Assembly: GCA_030789695.1 (NCBI GenBank)
Contig: CM061135.1
Span: 106,277,262 to 106,341,261 of the forward strand
Origin: Scilla litardierei
Lineage: Eukaryota > Streptophyta > Magnoliopsida > Asparagales > Asparagaceae
Direction: 5' to 3'
Length of the DNA stretch: 64,000 nucleotides
Positions 55,064 to 64,000 of this stretch are shown one piece after another. Within the stretch, counting starts at the first letter, position 1, and every line of letters starts with the position of its first letter. A model generated the notes under the pieces. It ran no database searches. It was not told where the DNA came from and was given only the letters and a program-made list of their open reading frames with translations. A program made the translations under genes and the position numbers.

Positions 55064-57474
55064 CTCCATGTATCTCCTCGCTAGTGTTTCCGTGGACTGT
55101 CCCACTCGGAAAGGGATAAAGTGCACAGATTTGGTCAATCGGCCTACGATTACCCAAACCGCGTCATTCTTCTTCGGACTCTGAGGTAGTCCAGTCACGA
55201 AATCCATAGTGATGTGTTGCCACTTCCACTCCGGAATCAAAAGCAGTTGTAGCAACCCAGCTGTATGCTGATGCTCTGCCTTAACCTACTGGCATACCAA
55301 ACACTTGGCAATGCTATGTACCATACTTCGCTTCATGCGATGCCACCTGTAGTTCATGCGAAGGTCCTTGTAGATCTTGGTGCAACCAGGATGTACAGAA
55401 TATGGCGAACTATGTGCCTCAACAAGCAACTCCTCTCCAACATCTCCAGCTGGCACACAAACTCTGGCTCCATATCTCAGCGAGCCATCCTCATGAATCA
55501 GAAAACCAGTCCACAAACCGGCTTCTACCTGCTCACGGATCCTCATCATCTTCGGATCTCCAGCCTGACCTGCTTTGATCTGATCCACGATTGTCGACTG
55601 TATCTGCATACACATCAATATGAAACCCCTCCAGGAAGCACAATCTCAATACCTGACTCACAGAACTCCAGCTGTAACCTCCACTGTGAAGTCAACATCA
55701 TAACCGCTGGAAGTCTCCTCAACGCATCACGAACCACATTCACCTTGCCAGGATGATACTGCAAGTCGATCTCATAATCTGCCATGAGCTCCAACGATCG
55801 ACGTTGCCACAGTTAAGCTCCTTCTATGTAAAGATATATTTCAAGATTTTGTGATCAGTGAAAATCTTCACCTTCCCACTCAGCAAGAAATGCCTCCAAA
55901 TCTTGAGCACAAATACAACTGCAGCCAACTCTAAATCGTGCGTCAGGTAATTCTTCTCGTGAGGCTTAAGCTGTCGAGAAGCGTATGTGACCACTTGTCC
56001 ATGCTGATACAAAACACAACCGAGACCCTTGCTAGAAGCATCATAAAAGATCTCGAAACCTCCACTCCGATCAGGCACAACTAGAACATGTGCTGATGTC
56101 AATCTTACCTTCAGAATAGAAAAGGCCTCCTCACTAGCATCAGACCAAACGAACGGTACATCCTTCCTCATCAGCCAAGTCATCGGCTCTGCAATACGAG
56201 AGAAATCCTTGATGAAGCGCCGATAATCCCAAGAAAACTCATGATCTCAAACGCTGTCAGTGGAATCGGCCACTCTCTGATAGCCTTGATCTTTTTTGGA
56301 TCCACGGATATGCCATCTCTTGACACCACATGTCCAAGGAAGGCAACTCTATCCAACCAGAACTGGCACTGGGAATACTTCGCATACAAGCGATGCTTCC
56401 TCAGAATCTCCAGAACTGTCCTCAAGTGCTCAGCATGCTCCTCTTCTGACTTCGAATAGATCAAGAAGTCGTCAATGAAGATACCGACGAACTTATCTAA
56501 GAAGTCGTAGAATATCAGGTTTATTAGGTTCATGAAAACTGCGGGTGCGTTGGCTACACCGAAAGGCATAACCACAAACTTGTAGTGTCCATACTTCATT
56601 CTGATCGTTGTCTTCTACACATCATCCTTCTTCACCCTCAGCTGGTGGTATCCGCTCCTGAGATCCAATTTAGAGAATACCCTCGCTCCCTTAAGCTGAT
56701 CGAAAATGTTGTCTATATGCAGCAACGGTTACTTGTTCTTGATGGTGGCGGCATTTAACTCTCTGTAGTCCATGCACATCCGGCGCAAACCATCCTTCTT
56801 CTTCACCAGCAGAACAGGTGCTCCCCACGTAGACACACTCGGATGGATATACCCCTTCTACAAAAGCTCGTCCAACTGTCTATGTAGCTCCTCCAACTCC
56901 GCCAAAGACATACGATATGGTGCTTTCGAAATGGGCTGTGCTCCCAGAATAAGATCAATCGAGAACTCAGGAGCTCGATCGGGCGACAGTCCTGACATCT
57001 CCTCGGGAAAGACATCATCGAAATATCTCACCACAGCTGGTCTACTCACCTCCATCTGCATAGCTACAAGCTCCACCACTGGCTTGGCCCGAAATCTGAT
57101 GGGCCCAAGCGAATTACTACCACTGCTGAACTCGAAGGTCGGATGACCAAGAATCTCAAACACCACCTTCTTCTGTCGGCAGTCGATCGTAGCAAAGAAA
57201 AAACTAAGCCAATCCATCCCAAGAATGGCATAATAATTGGTAATGTCATGGACGATAAAATCGGCATATAGCTCGAGTCCACAGACAACCAAGGGACAAG
57301 ATCGACAACCAAGGGACACCGAGATCACACCATTCCCCGTAGCGATATCCCAACTCTTGGAAAGAGGGGAAGTCAACAGAGAATGCTGGTCCATAAAACT
57401 TCGAGATAAGATGCACATAGATGCACCGGAGTCGAAGAGAACCCGAGCGGGAAAAGCGCAAAGAAGAATAAACC
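55064..57474 (-). pseudogene. T2 pol exon 2: protease, RT, RNase H, integrase N-half
   Basis: Protease [19 protein letters not shown] follows the first intron; the fold continues through ILGMDWLSFFFATID. RT reads [35 protein letters not shown] and FIDDFLIYS. RNase H shows [13 protein letters not shown] (Tyr-Asp-Ala), THDLEL and [12 protein letters not shown]. Integrase shows HSSPYSVHPG, KCLVCQ, then ITMDFVTGLP with the first Asp. It ends LARRYME. At least six stops or shifts (for example near 56850, 56620, 56230, 55800, 55640). Confidence 0.85.
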
Positions 57475-57574
57475 CTAACAAACAAACTAGCAATCAAAAC
57501 CTATTCTAGCAAACATGATTTAATCTAACATGCAATATCAAGTAATGAAAAGTAAAGTCTAGTCTGAGGATTAC
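57475..57574 (-). other. putative intron between T2 gag and protease, 100 nt
   Basis: Minus strand: donor GCAG then GTAATCCTC, acceptor GTTTGTTAG then GGTTTA. Removal joins EDGIIAG to FILLCAFPA in frame with a phase-1 Gly, as in T1. Retention stops after NPQTRLYFSLLDIAC. Confidence 0.7.
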
Positions 57575-58667
57575 CTGCAATAATTCCATCCTCAGCCTCT
57601 GCCTCTACTGCAGTCATCGTGAAAGCTTGCCTACTAGGCTGAACGGCCTGCTGAAAAGCCTGCTTCTGGGAAACAAGAGGTGCTCCACGTCCGGCAGCTA
57701 TTGGTGCTATCTGCTGCTGAACTCCGACCGGTGCTTTCCATGGATGCTTGGCTCTCGGACAGTCCTTTAATGCATGTGTAGCGTCACCAAAAACTAAGCA
57801 CTGGCCCAAGAACCTCCTACACTGCTCCTTCACATGACCAGCTTTGCCACAAAAAATGGCACATCTTCTGACTAGGCCCACCTGGCCTCTTAAACTACAT
57901 AGACTGATTAGGCTTCATCTCAGGCCTAACCACAGCTCTGGCCTGCTCCATAGGCCTCTTCCCTGCACCTGAATACTGCAGCTTCCTCTGATTGGAGATC
58001 AGCTCCTGTCTCTTCGCAGCTATCAGCAACTTTCGATACAAGTCCAAGTCCGAAGAAGACATCAAATTCTGCAGATCATAGGAAAGACCCTGCAGTAATC
58101 GCTGAGCTCGATCCTCGTCGGTTTAACCAAATTCGGCATAAAGCAACACAATCTGGTGAACTCCTGGTGGTACTGATCCACCGTCAGGCTCCCTTGCTTC
58201 AAATTGATGAACTGCTGCATCAACTCCCTCCTGGTAGCTCGAGGGAAATACTCTTCATTAAATCTTGCTTTGAAAGTGGCCCAAGGGATAGGCCTCACCA
58301 GCATCTGATCCTCCGATGCGTACCTGCTACGAGCATTGTCCTTCAGCTGCTTCTTTACCAATTCGACACATCCAGCCGGGTTAACCTTCGAAAGAAGCAG
58401 ATTGTCCTCAGTGTTCTTCATCCATTCATCCGCAGCCAGAGGTCCTTCTGACCCAGTGAAGTATGTCGGGCCCAGCTCCCAAAACAGCTTCGCTCCAGGC
58501 TCGAAGCAAGGGGCATTCTGAAGCATGCCTTACTGCACGTGCATCATCTGATGCATTATCCTCATCATCTCAGCAGTGGTAGGTTCTTTATCAGCATCCT
58601 CACCGTGTCCAGCTCCACCACCAGCTCCAGATCCACTACCAGCTTGGGTAATGCGTCTCCCAGCCAT
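57575..58667 (-). pseudogene. T2 gag (exon 1)
   Basis: Starts MAGRRITQAGSGSG at 58667. The capsid part reads GPLAADEWMKNTED, LVKKQLKDNARSR, FKARFNEEYFPRATRRELMQQFINLKQGSLTVDQYHQEF. The first zinc knuckle region has CAIFCGKAGHVKEQC with one inserted residue, and the second reads CLVFGDATHALKDC with one Cys changed to Phe. An early stop follows HVQ, and a frameshift lies near 58100. It ends MTAVEAEAEDGIIA at the donor. Confidence 0.8.
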
Positions 58668-58777
58668 CTAAGACAAGGAAACATTCAGATTAGACTCAAT
58701 TTATGACATGAATGTTTTGAACATTTTAATGGATGTTGTTATCATTATTGTTGTTCCGATATTTTTCAGGTGCAAAA

Positions 58778-58804
58778 GGACCTGCATGGGCCACCACTAA
58801 AACT
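58778..58804 (-). other. T2 primer-binding region
   Basis: Minus-strand TTTTAGTGGTGGCCC then ATGCAGGTCC, the same segment as T1 and LARD. Confidence 0.5.
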
Positions 58805-59731
58805 TGTTACACCCCACTTCCCAAGTATGGAAGGAGAGACATGAAGAGGTCCGCTCAGACTTGGAGCTGTGAAGCTGCGGCCTGATAAGTTTCTGTGTAA
58901 GATACCAATAGCAGGTTCTTGCAATGCGATGAAAATCGCAACAACAACAATAATAAAAGAAAAGTAGACGTCCACAGATTTTATTCCAAACATCACAGAG
59001 TTATAGCATAAAAAGGAATACAGAGTCTGAAAGCAAAAAGGCCGAAGCATGGCCGAAAATAAAACATAGAGATAAGGTGCTACGCACTAACAACCTAACA
59101 GCAAATCTAAGCAATAGCAACAACTAAGATAAGTCTCTAAGCGAGACTAGGACTGGTCACCAGTGTCCTCAAACTTAGACTCTATAAGAACCTTGAACTT
59201 AACGTCTGCATACTGATCGTCCTTTACAACTATCTCTGACTCTAAACCTGACATGTGACACCCAAAGAGAAGTGGGCACATGTTAGTAAAAGTATCCCAA
59301 AGGTAAACTGAAGACTTTTGTGCAAGGATCATATAAAATTAATGCAACTAGCAGTTCTAACATGATGATATGGCATGACATTTAAAGATTGCAACAATTA
59401 AAATGAACATGATAACAAGCAAGCACATCGTAGCAGAAAACTACGAATTATTATTTCACGATTTCATGAACACTAATTTATCACTTTGTGCACAGGGTTT
59501 GTGCCTTTTGGCTGAAGTGGCTGTACGAGCACACTTCTACGCTCAAGTGATCGTTTAACCCTACCCCTCCACATGTATTGAGCGTTGTTTTTCCAACAAT
59601 GATGTGCTCGCTTCTGGATCACGAGCCAGGGAGTGTTTTTGGTTTGGCATAGGGTTGTGCCCATAAAGTAGGTGCCTAGCCTCAATAGTTAACAATTTAT
59701 TGTAGCGTGTGCTACATAATCATGATGGAGT
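58805..59731 (-). repeat. T2 5' LTR fragment
   Basis: Minus-strand LTR 3' portion ending GGGGTGTAACA at 58805. Closest by eye to the LARD LTR (shared GTTAGTGCGTAGCACC-like and CACATGT words). Hairpin 3 (GTAGCGTGTGCTAC) at 59702-59715. Cut at 59731 by C2. Confidence 0.75.
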
Positions 59732-61165
59732 TGTTGGGAGCAACGATCTAGGATCTTGGTTTGATGATGACAAACGTTTCGTTAGACTTGACGTGTGTGC
59801 TAGTGTGTTTCAGGCTTGGCGAAACAATATCTCTTCACTATTTGGTGGAATTGCTATTCGCATAACATATTGGAAGAGAGGGAGTGTATGTGTATGCACA
59901 AAGAAGTTTGACTTGGTCAATGGAGAGCAAAGTTGGACTTGGTCAATGGAGGAGAGATGTGGCCAAATATATTAGAAAGATTGTCTCTCATCCTTCTCCT
60001 ATTCAAACACCAACTTGATCAATTCTAATACCCTATCCATATACCAAACTACTTGTTCCAACTCCTAGCCAAACTCCCATTGCCTCATGCAATCATCCTA
60101 GCCCTTGATCTTAGGCTAGGCACTAAAAAAAACTAGGGGCACCTATATAAACCAATGTTCCAAGGGAAAAGAGGAATGCGGCAATTAAAAACAGGGTGCT
60201 ACAAAATTTTGTGGATTGTGGCAACAATTAAAAATCAAAGACAAAAGCCCAAAAAGAAAAAACTAGATCCATCATATACATCCCGCAGCACATAGCCAAA
60301 TACTTCCTCTATACATAGCCTATCAAAGATCATCACCTTGCCACAACAACGAGCCTCAACCCAACTTCCCATTGCTGCCTCTTCAGCGTCTTCATCAAGC
60401 TTGAAGAACAAGTCATCGCTGCCTTCGAGTCGTCATCATCGAGGTTGAAGCAGCCATCACTGAGCCTCAACGCTGCCATAGGAAGACGCCATTGATGAGA
60501 GCTCGCCGCCATTGAAGCAGTTCACCGCAGGGAACCACGTCGTCGCCGTCGTCAACCACGGAGTCCTCGCTGCTGAAGCCGCCGTCAAAGTCGCCGTAAA
60601 GACCGCTGCTGGACAAGATCTCGCCGCTGCCCTCTGCTGCATCGGGGTAGTTTGCAATTGGAGAAGAATCGTCGTCGCTGTCGAAGTCAAACCATCCAAG
60701 ACCGCCGTCGCCGTTGCTGTAGAATTGTCGCCGTCGTAGGTTGTTGCTCTCCGCCGTGTACTGTCAACGCTGTCGTCTTCATCCTCGCCGTCGAGACGAA
60801 GCAGCTTTCGTGAGCCAGACGTCGCGGTGTACCTTCGGAAAGCCCAAACCAAGAAGCTGTCATCGTCGTTGTGCCATCGGAGAAGACCGCTGTTCGTCAC
60901 CATTGAAGACGAAGCTGCCGTCGTTACAAAGTCGGAGAACGCCACGAAGATCGCCGTCGTCTGTGTTGGATATGGAAGACGTTTGTACACCCTTGTGGGG
61001 GATGTACGAGGGAATACGGACCTCGAACGTCGCGTACACGAAGTCGTGTACAAAGGGAATCTGTTCCCTTGCGGACAGGATCTCTGGATGAGTGGGAAAG
61101 TCGCATTATATATGCATAAGTGCATGCGACATATGGCTTATAAAGGGGGAATATCTTAAGCTTAT

Positions 61166-61253
61166 GTTGTACCATGCATATGGTACAACTTAAGCTTATA
61201 ATGTGCCATGTATCATGGTACACCTTAATTAAGTTGTTCCAAAGGAACAACTT
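61166..61253 (+). promoter_or_regulatory. three consecutive hairpins upstream of TATA
   Basis: GTTGTACCAT with ATGGTACAAC (61166-61189), GTGCCATG with CATGGTACAC (61203-61223), AAGTTGTTCC with GGAACAACTT (61231-61253). The last ends 26 bp before the TATA box. Confidence 0.65.
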
Positions 61254-61278
61254 ACCCTAAAATAACTACCTTGGGGGC

Positions 61279-61286
61279 TATAAATA
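61279..61286 (+). promoter_or_regulatory. TATA box of C2 LTR
   Basis: TATAAATA, about 290 bp before the LTR end; expected start near 61310. Confidence 0.75.
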
Positions 61287-61571
61287 AGACCCAAGGGTAA
61301 GCCATTTCTTACACTTTTTGCATGAAATTCATGCATGCATCTTCATCCTAGTGAAGCTCTGCAGAAATATTTCCTCTCCCTCTATCCAAGTTCTTAATCT
61401 AAAGTAGAGATTTAGATTGTGGATTTAGTAGCCTTACTCCGTTCGTGAGTAGACTCGATCCGTCGTGGCGAATCCGAAGGCGAAGTTCGTAGACTACCGT
61501 GCAGCGTACGCAAGCGTAAGTCTAAACTTCATATTATCGATCCTAACTCTGTTTTAGACAGGATCCTACAT

Positions 61572-61584
61572 TGGTATCAGAGCC
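61572..61584 (+). other. C2 primer-binding site, initiator-Met
   Basis: TGGTATCAGAGCC, one base after the LTR; perfect match to the usual tRNA-iMet PBS core. Confidence 0.92.
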
Positions 61585-61659
61585 ATATGGGTTCGCCCCG
61601 GTCAATCCACCGCCCCGTCGAAACTATGAACGAGTCGTTGTCTTTTTCACGAATGGGTC

Positions 61660-61759
61660 TCCTACTATTACGGGTATAGTAGGAACGCTTCGTGATGGAG
61701 AGAACGCATCGGTTGTTCTTTTCACGTTAGGGTCTCCTATCATTACGGATATGGTAGGA
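61660..61759 (+). repeat. two leader hairpins with paired changes
   Basis: 61660-61684: TCCTACTAT, TACGGGT, ATAGTAGGA. 61735-61759: TCCTATCAT, TACGGAT, ATGGTAGGA. Flanking words (GGGTC before; GAACnCTnCGTGA after) are also repeated. Confidence 0.75.
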
Positions 61760-62059
61760 ACTCTCCGTGACGGGAAGAACCGACCGTTCACGTAGTATGT
61801 TATTTTTAATTTTTGGCACACGGCCATTAGGAAATAACTAATTTCTCGACGAACGGGTGCTTCATCGACGAACGGGTGCTTCATCGAGGAAGATGATGGT
61901 AGTTATTTCCATCGGGTAAGAGGAAATTTGGTGCATGTGCACCATGGCCAAATGGGCTATGAAGGCCATGCACCCCCCCTCCCCAAGCGGAAGGGGTTGG
62001 CTACGGCCAATAACCACCGGTGACCACCCCATCAAGGGGGAGGAATGAGTGCGACAACC

Positions 62060-62640
62060 CCATTTAAAGGGGGTGGCCGGCCATGGCCAAAGGGGCCATG
62101 GCCGGCCAACGCCGAATGGCCTTGGCCATGACCGGCCATGGCCAAGCCATGGCCGGCCATGGCCAGGCCGGCAGTGGCCGGCCAAGGCCTGGCCGGCAGT
62201 GGCCGGCCTTGGCCAAGCCCTGCCGGCCAGGCCGGCCCTGGCAGTGGCCAGGGCCGGCGCCCTAGCCACTGCCAGGGCCAGGCCGGCCCTAGCAGAGGCC
62301 AGGGCCGGCGCCCTGGCCTCAGGCCAGGGCCTGGCCGAGGCCAGGGCAGGAGCCCTGGCCCCGGCCAGCGGCCAGGCCGCCCTGGCAGAGGCCAGGGCAG
62401 CGCCCTGGCCTCAGGCCAGGGCCTGGCAGAGGCCAGGGCAGCACCCTGGACTCAGGCCAGGGCCTGGCCGAGGCCAGGGCAGGAGCCCTGGCCAGGGCCT
62501 GGCCGAGGCCAGGGCAGGAGCCCTGGCCCCGGCCAGTGGCCTGGCCGGCCGGCCCTGGCAGAGGCCAGGGCCAGGGCCCCTGGCCGGCCCTTGGCCAAGC
62601 CCCAGCAGGGCAGAGGCCCTGGCCGGGAGAATTTGCATTT
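62060..62640 (+). repeat. GGCC-rich inverted and direct repeats
   Basis: The unit CCAGGGCCTGGCC and relatives is repeated dozens of times. TGGCCGGCCATGGCC and its complement flank a 4-base loop at about 62072-62106. Open frames of more than 200 codons here are Gly/Pro/Ala/Arg repeat translation. Confidence 0.85.
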
Positions 62641-62844
62641 CGAAAATTGGTCGACCAATTTTGTGTTTTTGGTCGACCAATCTGGCAGAAGGTCTGGGTC
62701 GACTGCAAACTTGCCTACTGACCCATACGGGGTGACAAAAGGCATTGGCCAAAACTCGGATGTGCCGATTAGCCCATACGGGGCTAACCACAGTGCCGAC
62801 TAGTTCATACGGAACTAACATTTTAATGAAGTTTTTTAACTTGG

Positions 62845-63080
62845 GCTCTACTCCTTGAAGACTAGCCATAGTGCTCTACTTCATGCGAGATTAGCCAAGT
62901 CATTGTGCTCTACTCTACGGAGATTAGCCAATGTACTTATGAGATTGTGCTCTACTCCTTGAAGATTAGCCGTAATGCTCTACTTCATACGAGATTAGCC
63001 ATGTCGTTGTGCTCTACTCTACGGAGATTAGCCAATGAACTTATGACGTTGTGCTCTACTCTACGGAGATAAGCCAATGT
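62845..63080 (+). repeat. GTGCTCTACT tandem repeat
   Basis: Five to seven units of GTGCTCTACTC then TACGGAGATTAGCCA or CTTGAAGATTAGCC, alternating with ATGCTCTACTTCATnCGAG. Confidence 0.8.
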
Positions 63081-63118
63081 ATTTTAAATTCGTTTTGAAA
63101 AATACGTTTTCAAAAACG

Positions 63119-63423
63119 CTTTTCCGCTGCGAAGTACTATAAGAGTACTAACATTTGATAAAGTGAGGGAGAAATGTTGAAAGTTACTCTAGATGGTGAT
63201 TGGAAACATAGTGACCTTTCCGATTCTAGAGTAACATCTTCAATATTTTTCGAAAGTAACTTATCAAATACTCGTTTTCCGCTGCTAGTACTATAAGAGT
63301 ACTATTGTTTGATAAGTGATGGGGGAATATTGAAGGTTGTTCTAGATGGTGATTGGAATCGAAGAGACCTTTTCGATTCTAGAACAACATCTTCAATATT
63401 TTTCGAAAGTAACTTATCAAATA
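63119..63423 (+). repeat. two tandem 150-bp hairpin units with compensatory changes
   Basis: Each unit starts TTTTCCGCTGC, has AGTACT-TATAAG-AGTACT, then a long hairpin: outer TTTGATAA with TTATCAAA, middle ATGTTGAA/ATATTGAA with TTCAATAT, inner GTTACTCTAGA with TCTAGAGTAAC (unit 1) or GTTGTTCTAGA with TCTAGAACAAC (unit 2). Confidence 0.8.
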
Positions 63424-63574
63424 TAATATAATTCCAAGTGGGTTTTGAATTTTAGAACTATCCAAATGGGATATTCTATTATCATTTCAAGTGGGAGTTA
63501 TATTTTAAGAATTTTTATGCAATGTTTTGATCGAACCTTCGGTTTTGTGTCTTTTGCAGCATTTTAAAAGTAAA

Positions 63575-64000
63575 ATGTCTTCCGCTTCAAAGAATATCGT
63601 CGCTGAGTTAAACAAAGGTGAAAAACTCAACGGCGATAATTACAAACTTTGGTCCATTAAGATACAATACGTTTTAGAGGAGCAAGAAGTGCTCGAAACT
63701 CTAAAGAACGTAATGATTGAACCCGTGTTGGGCACTACGGTCCAACACAGACGAGACAAGGAAGCTTTTGATGCTTGGTCTCGGAAGAATAAGATAGCAC
63801 GCATTACGTTATTAAGCAGTATGGCTGATGACATAATGCGCATCTTCCGAGAATATGACCTAGCCATGGACATATGGTCCAAGCTAGAGGAAAAGTTCGG
63901 TGGCACATCGGTGTCCAAACTTCGCGCCTTAACTATAAGGTTCGATACATATAAGAAACATCCAGATCATTCCATGGGGAAACATCTGCGACATATGGCG
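63575..64000 (+). CDS. C2 gag, N-terminal part
   Basis: 142 codons open to the window edge, starting MSSASKNIVAELNKGEKL. Copia gag N-terminal signature: LNGDNYKLWSIKIQYVLEE, then a region ending DAWSRKNKIARITLLSSM, and DIWSKLEEKFGG. This is the capsid-forming part (UBN2/Retrotran_gag_2 style). No stop or shift is seen, unlike every other gag in the window. The ATG at 63575 is the first in this frame after the leader, and TTTTGCAG lies just upstream. The remainder is outside the window. Confidence 0.85.
   Translation, partial: MSSASKNIVAELNKGEKLNGDNYKLWSIKIQYVLEEQEVLETLKNVMIEPVLGTTVQHRRDKEAFDAWSRKNKIARITLLSSMADDIMRIFREYDLAMDIWSKLEEKFGGTSVSKLRALTIRFDTYKKHPDHSMGKHLRHMA

Larger units (their letters stand above)
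54513..59731 (-). mobile_element. T2: truncated chromovirus related to T1
   Basis: Minus strand: LTR fragment (59731-58805, cut by C2), primer-binding region, gag, intron, protease-RT-RNase H-integrase, intron, and integrase C-half to 54513. The chromodomain and 3' LTR are missing. It is collinear with T1 but more decayed. Both T1 intron positions are present with different lengths and sequences. Confidence 0.88.
59732..61570 (+). repeat. C2 5' LTR
   Basis: 1839 bp, TGTTGGGAGCAACG...GGATCCTACA. A GC-rich CCGTCGCCG-type block (60380-61000) opens chance frames on both strands, not genes. Three hairpins precede the TATA box. Confidence 0.85.
61585..63574 (+). other. C2 long structured leader
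   Basis: About 2 kb between PBS and gag with no domain-bearing ORF. In order: two 25-nt hairpins in a direct repeat (61651-61780), a duplicated CGACGAACGGGTGCTTCAT (about 61840-61884), GGCC-rich inverted repeats (62060-62640), TACGG hairpins (62725-62820), a tandem GTGCTCTACT repeat (62845-63080), and two 150-bp hairpin repeats (63119-63423). TTTTGCAG near 63553-63560 resembles a 3' splice site just before gag. Confidence 0.7.
59732..64000 (+). mobile_element. C2: Ty1/copia element, 5' part
   Basis: Plus strand: 5' LTR, PBS, 2-kb leader, and gag to the window edge. Inserted in the T2 LTR; the last five bases before it (GGAGT, 59727-59731) should recur after its 3' LTR outside the window. The gag frame is open, so this may be a young copy. 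Confidence 0.85.

Noticed and set aside
60457..61125. 222-codon minus-strand frame in the C2 LTR
   Set aside because: Low-complexity Thr/Ala/Ser repeats in LTR sequence and antisense to the element.
59732..61570. C2 LTR region as a host gene promoter with a following gene
   Set aside because: The LTR ends, the tRNA-iMet PBS and the copia gag show it is a retrotransposon LTR.
62049..62869. Open frames of 130-228 codons in the C2 leader
   Set aside because: Pure translation of the GGCC repeat block in several frames.

Overview
This window is plant nuclear DNA, most probably from heterochromatin of a flowering plant. It consists almost wholly of nested LTR retrotransposons. The evidence is chromodomain Ty3/gypsy pol, Athila-like gag-protease, SIRE/Maximus-like Ty1/copia gag-pol, 5-bp target-site duplications (TSDs), plant primer-binding sites and plant-style T-rich GT-AG introns. 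I found no convincing host gene, tRNA, rRNA or CRISPR array. Names used below (G1, LARD, C1, T1, A1, A2, T2, C2) are local labels.

Layout: 1-12601 holds a decayed plus-strand Athila-like gag-protease element without reverse transcriptase (G1). It is split by a complete 9.47-kb non-coding element (LARD, 2285-11749) with 2.9-kb LTRs and TSD CGGCC. 12602-38252 is a minus-strand SIRE-like copia element (C1) with an extra ORF between RNase H and the 3' LTR. Its 3' LTR is split by a 3.0-kb solo LTR (13381-16368, TSD GACTG). Its gag-pol is split by a complete 10.7-kb chromovirus (T1, 23898-34626, minus, TSD AAGAG). 38253-54505 holds two minus-strand RT-less Athila-like units (A1, A2), each gag-protease, palindrome spacer, extra ORF, in tandem and apparently sharing one LTR. 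They carry a gypsy solo LTR (42983-45452, TSD AGGAT) and a copia solo LTR (49618-51444). 54513-59731 is a second, older and truncated chromovirus (T2, minus). From 59732 a plus-strand copia element (C2) starts inside the T2 LTR and runs off the window. It has LTR, TATA box, initiator-Met PBS, a 2-kb leader full of hairpins, and an open gag.

The most interesting system is in T1 and T2. Both diverged chromoviruses have two GT-AG inserts at identical positions. One separates gag from protease (111 and 100 nt). The other lies between the first and second catalytic Asp of integrase (77 and 70 nt). Removing them restores the expected protein alignment in each copy; retaining the first stops translation just after Gag. 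This predicts a spliced retrotransposon whose Gag:Gag-Pol ratio is set by splicing.

A second system is an ordered set of hairpins in the long LTRs of LARD, both gypsy solo LTRs and T1. Their loops are invariant while stems change in compensating ways. They point to a conserved RNA or DNA structure, and link LARD to a T1-like autonomous partner. A third theme is that unrelated families each carry their own cluster of short CG-containing palindromes. All boundaries and homologies were judged by eye; no alignment or search was run.
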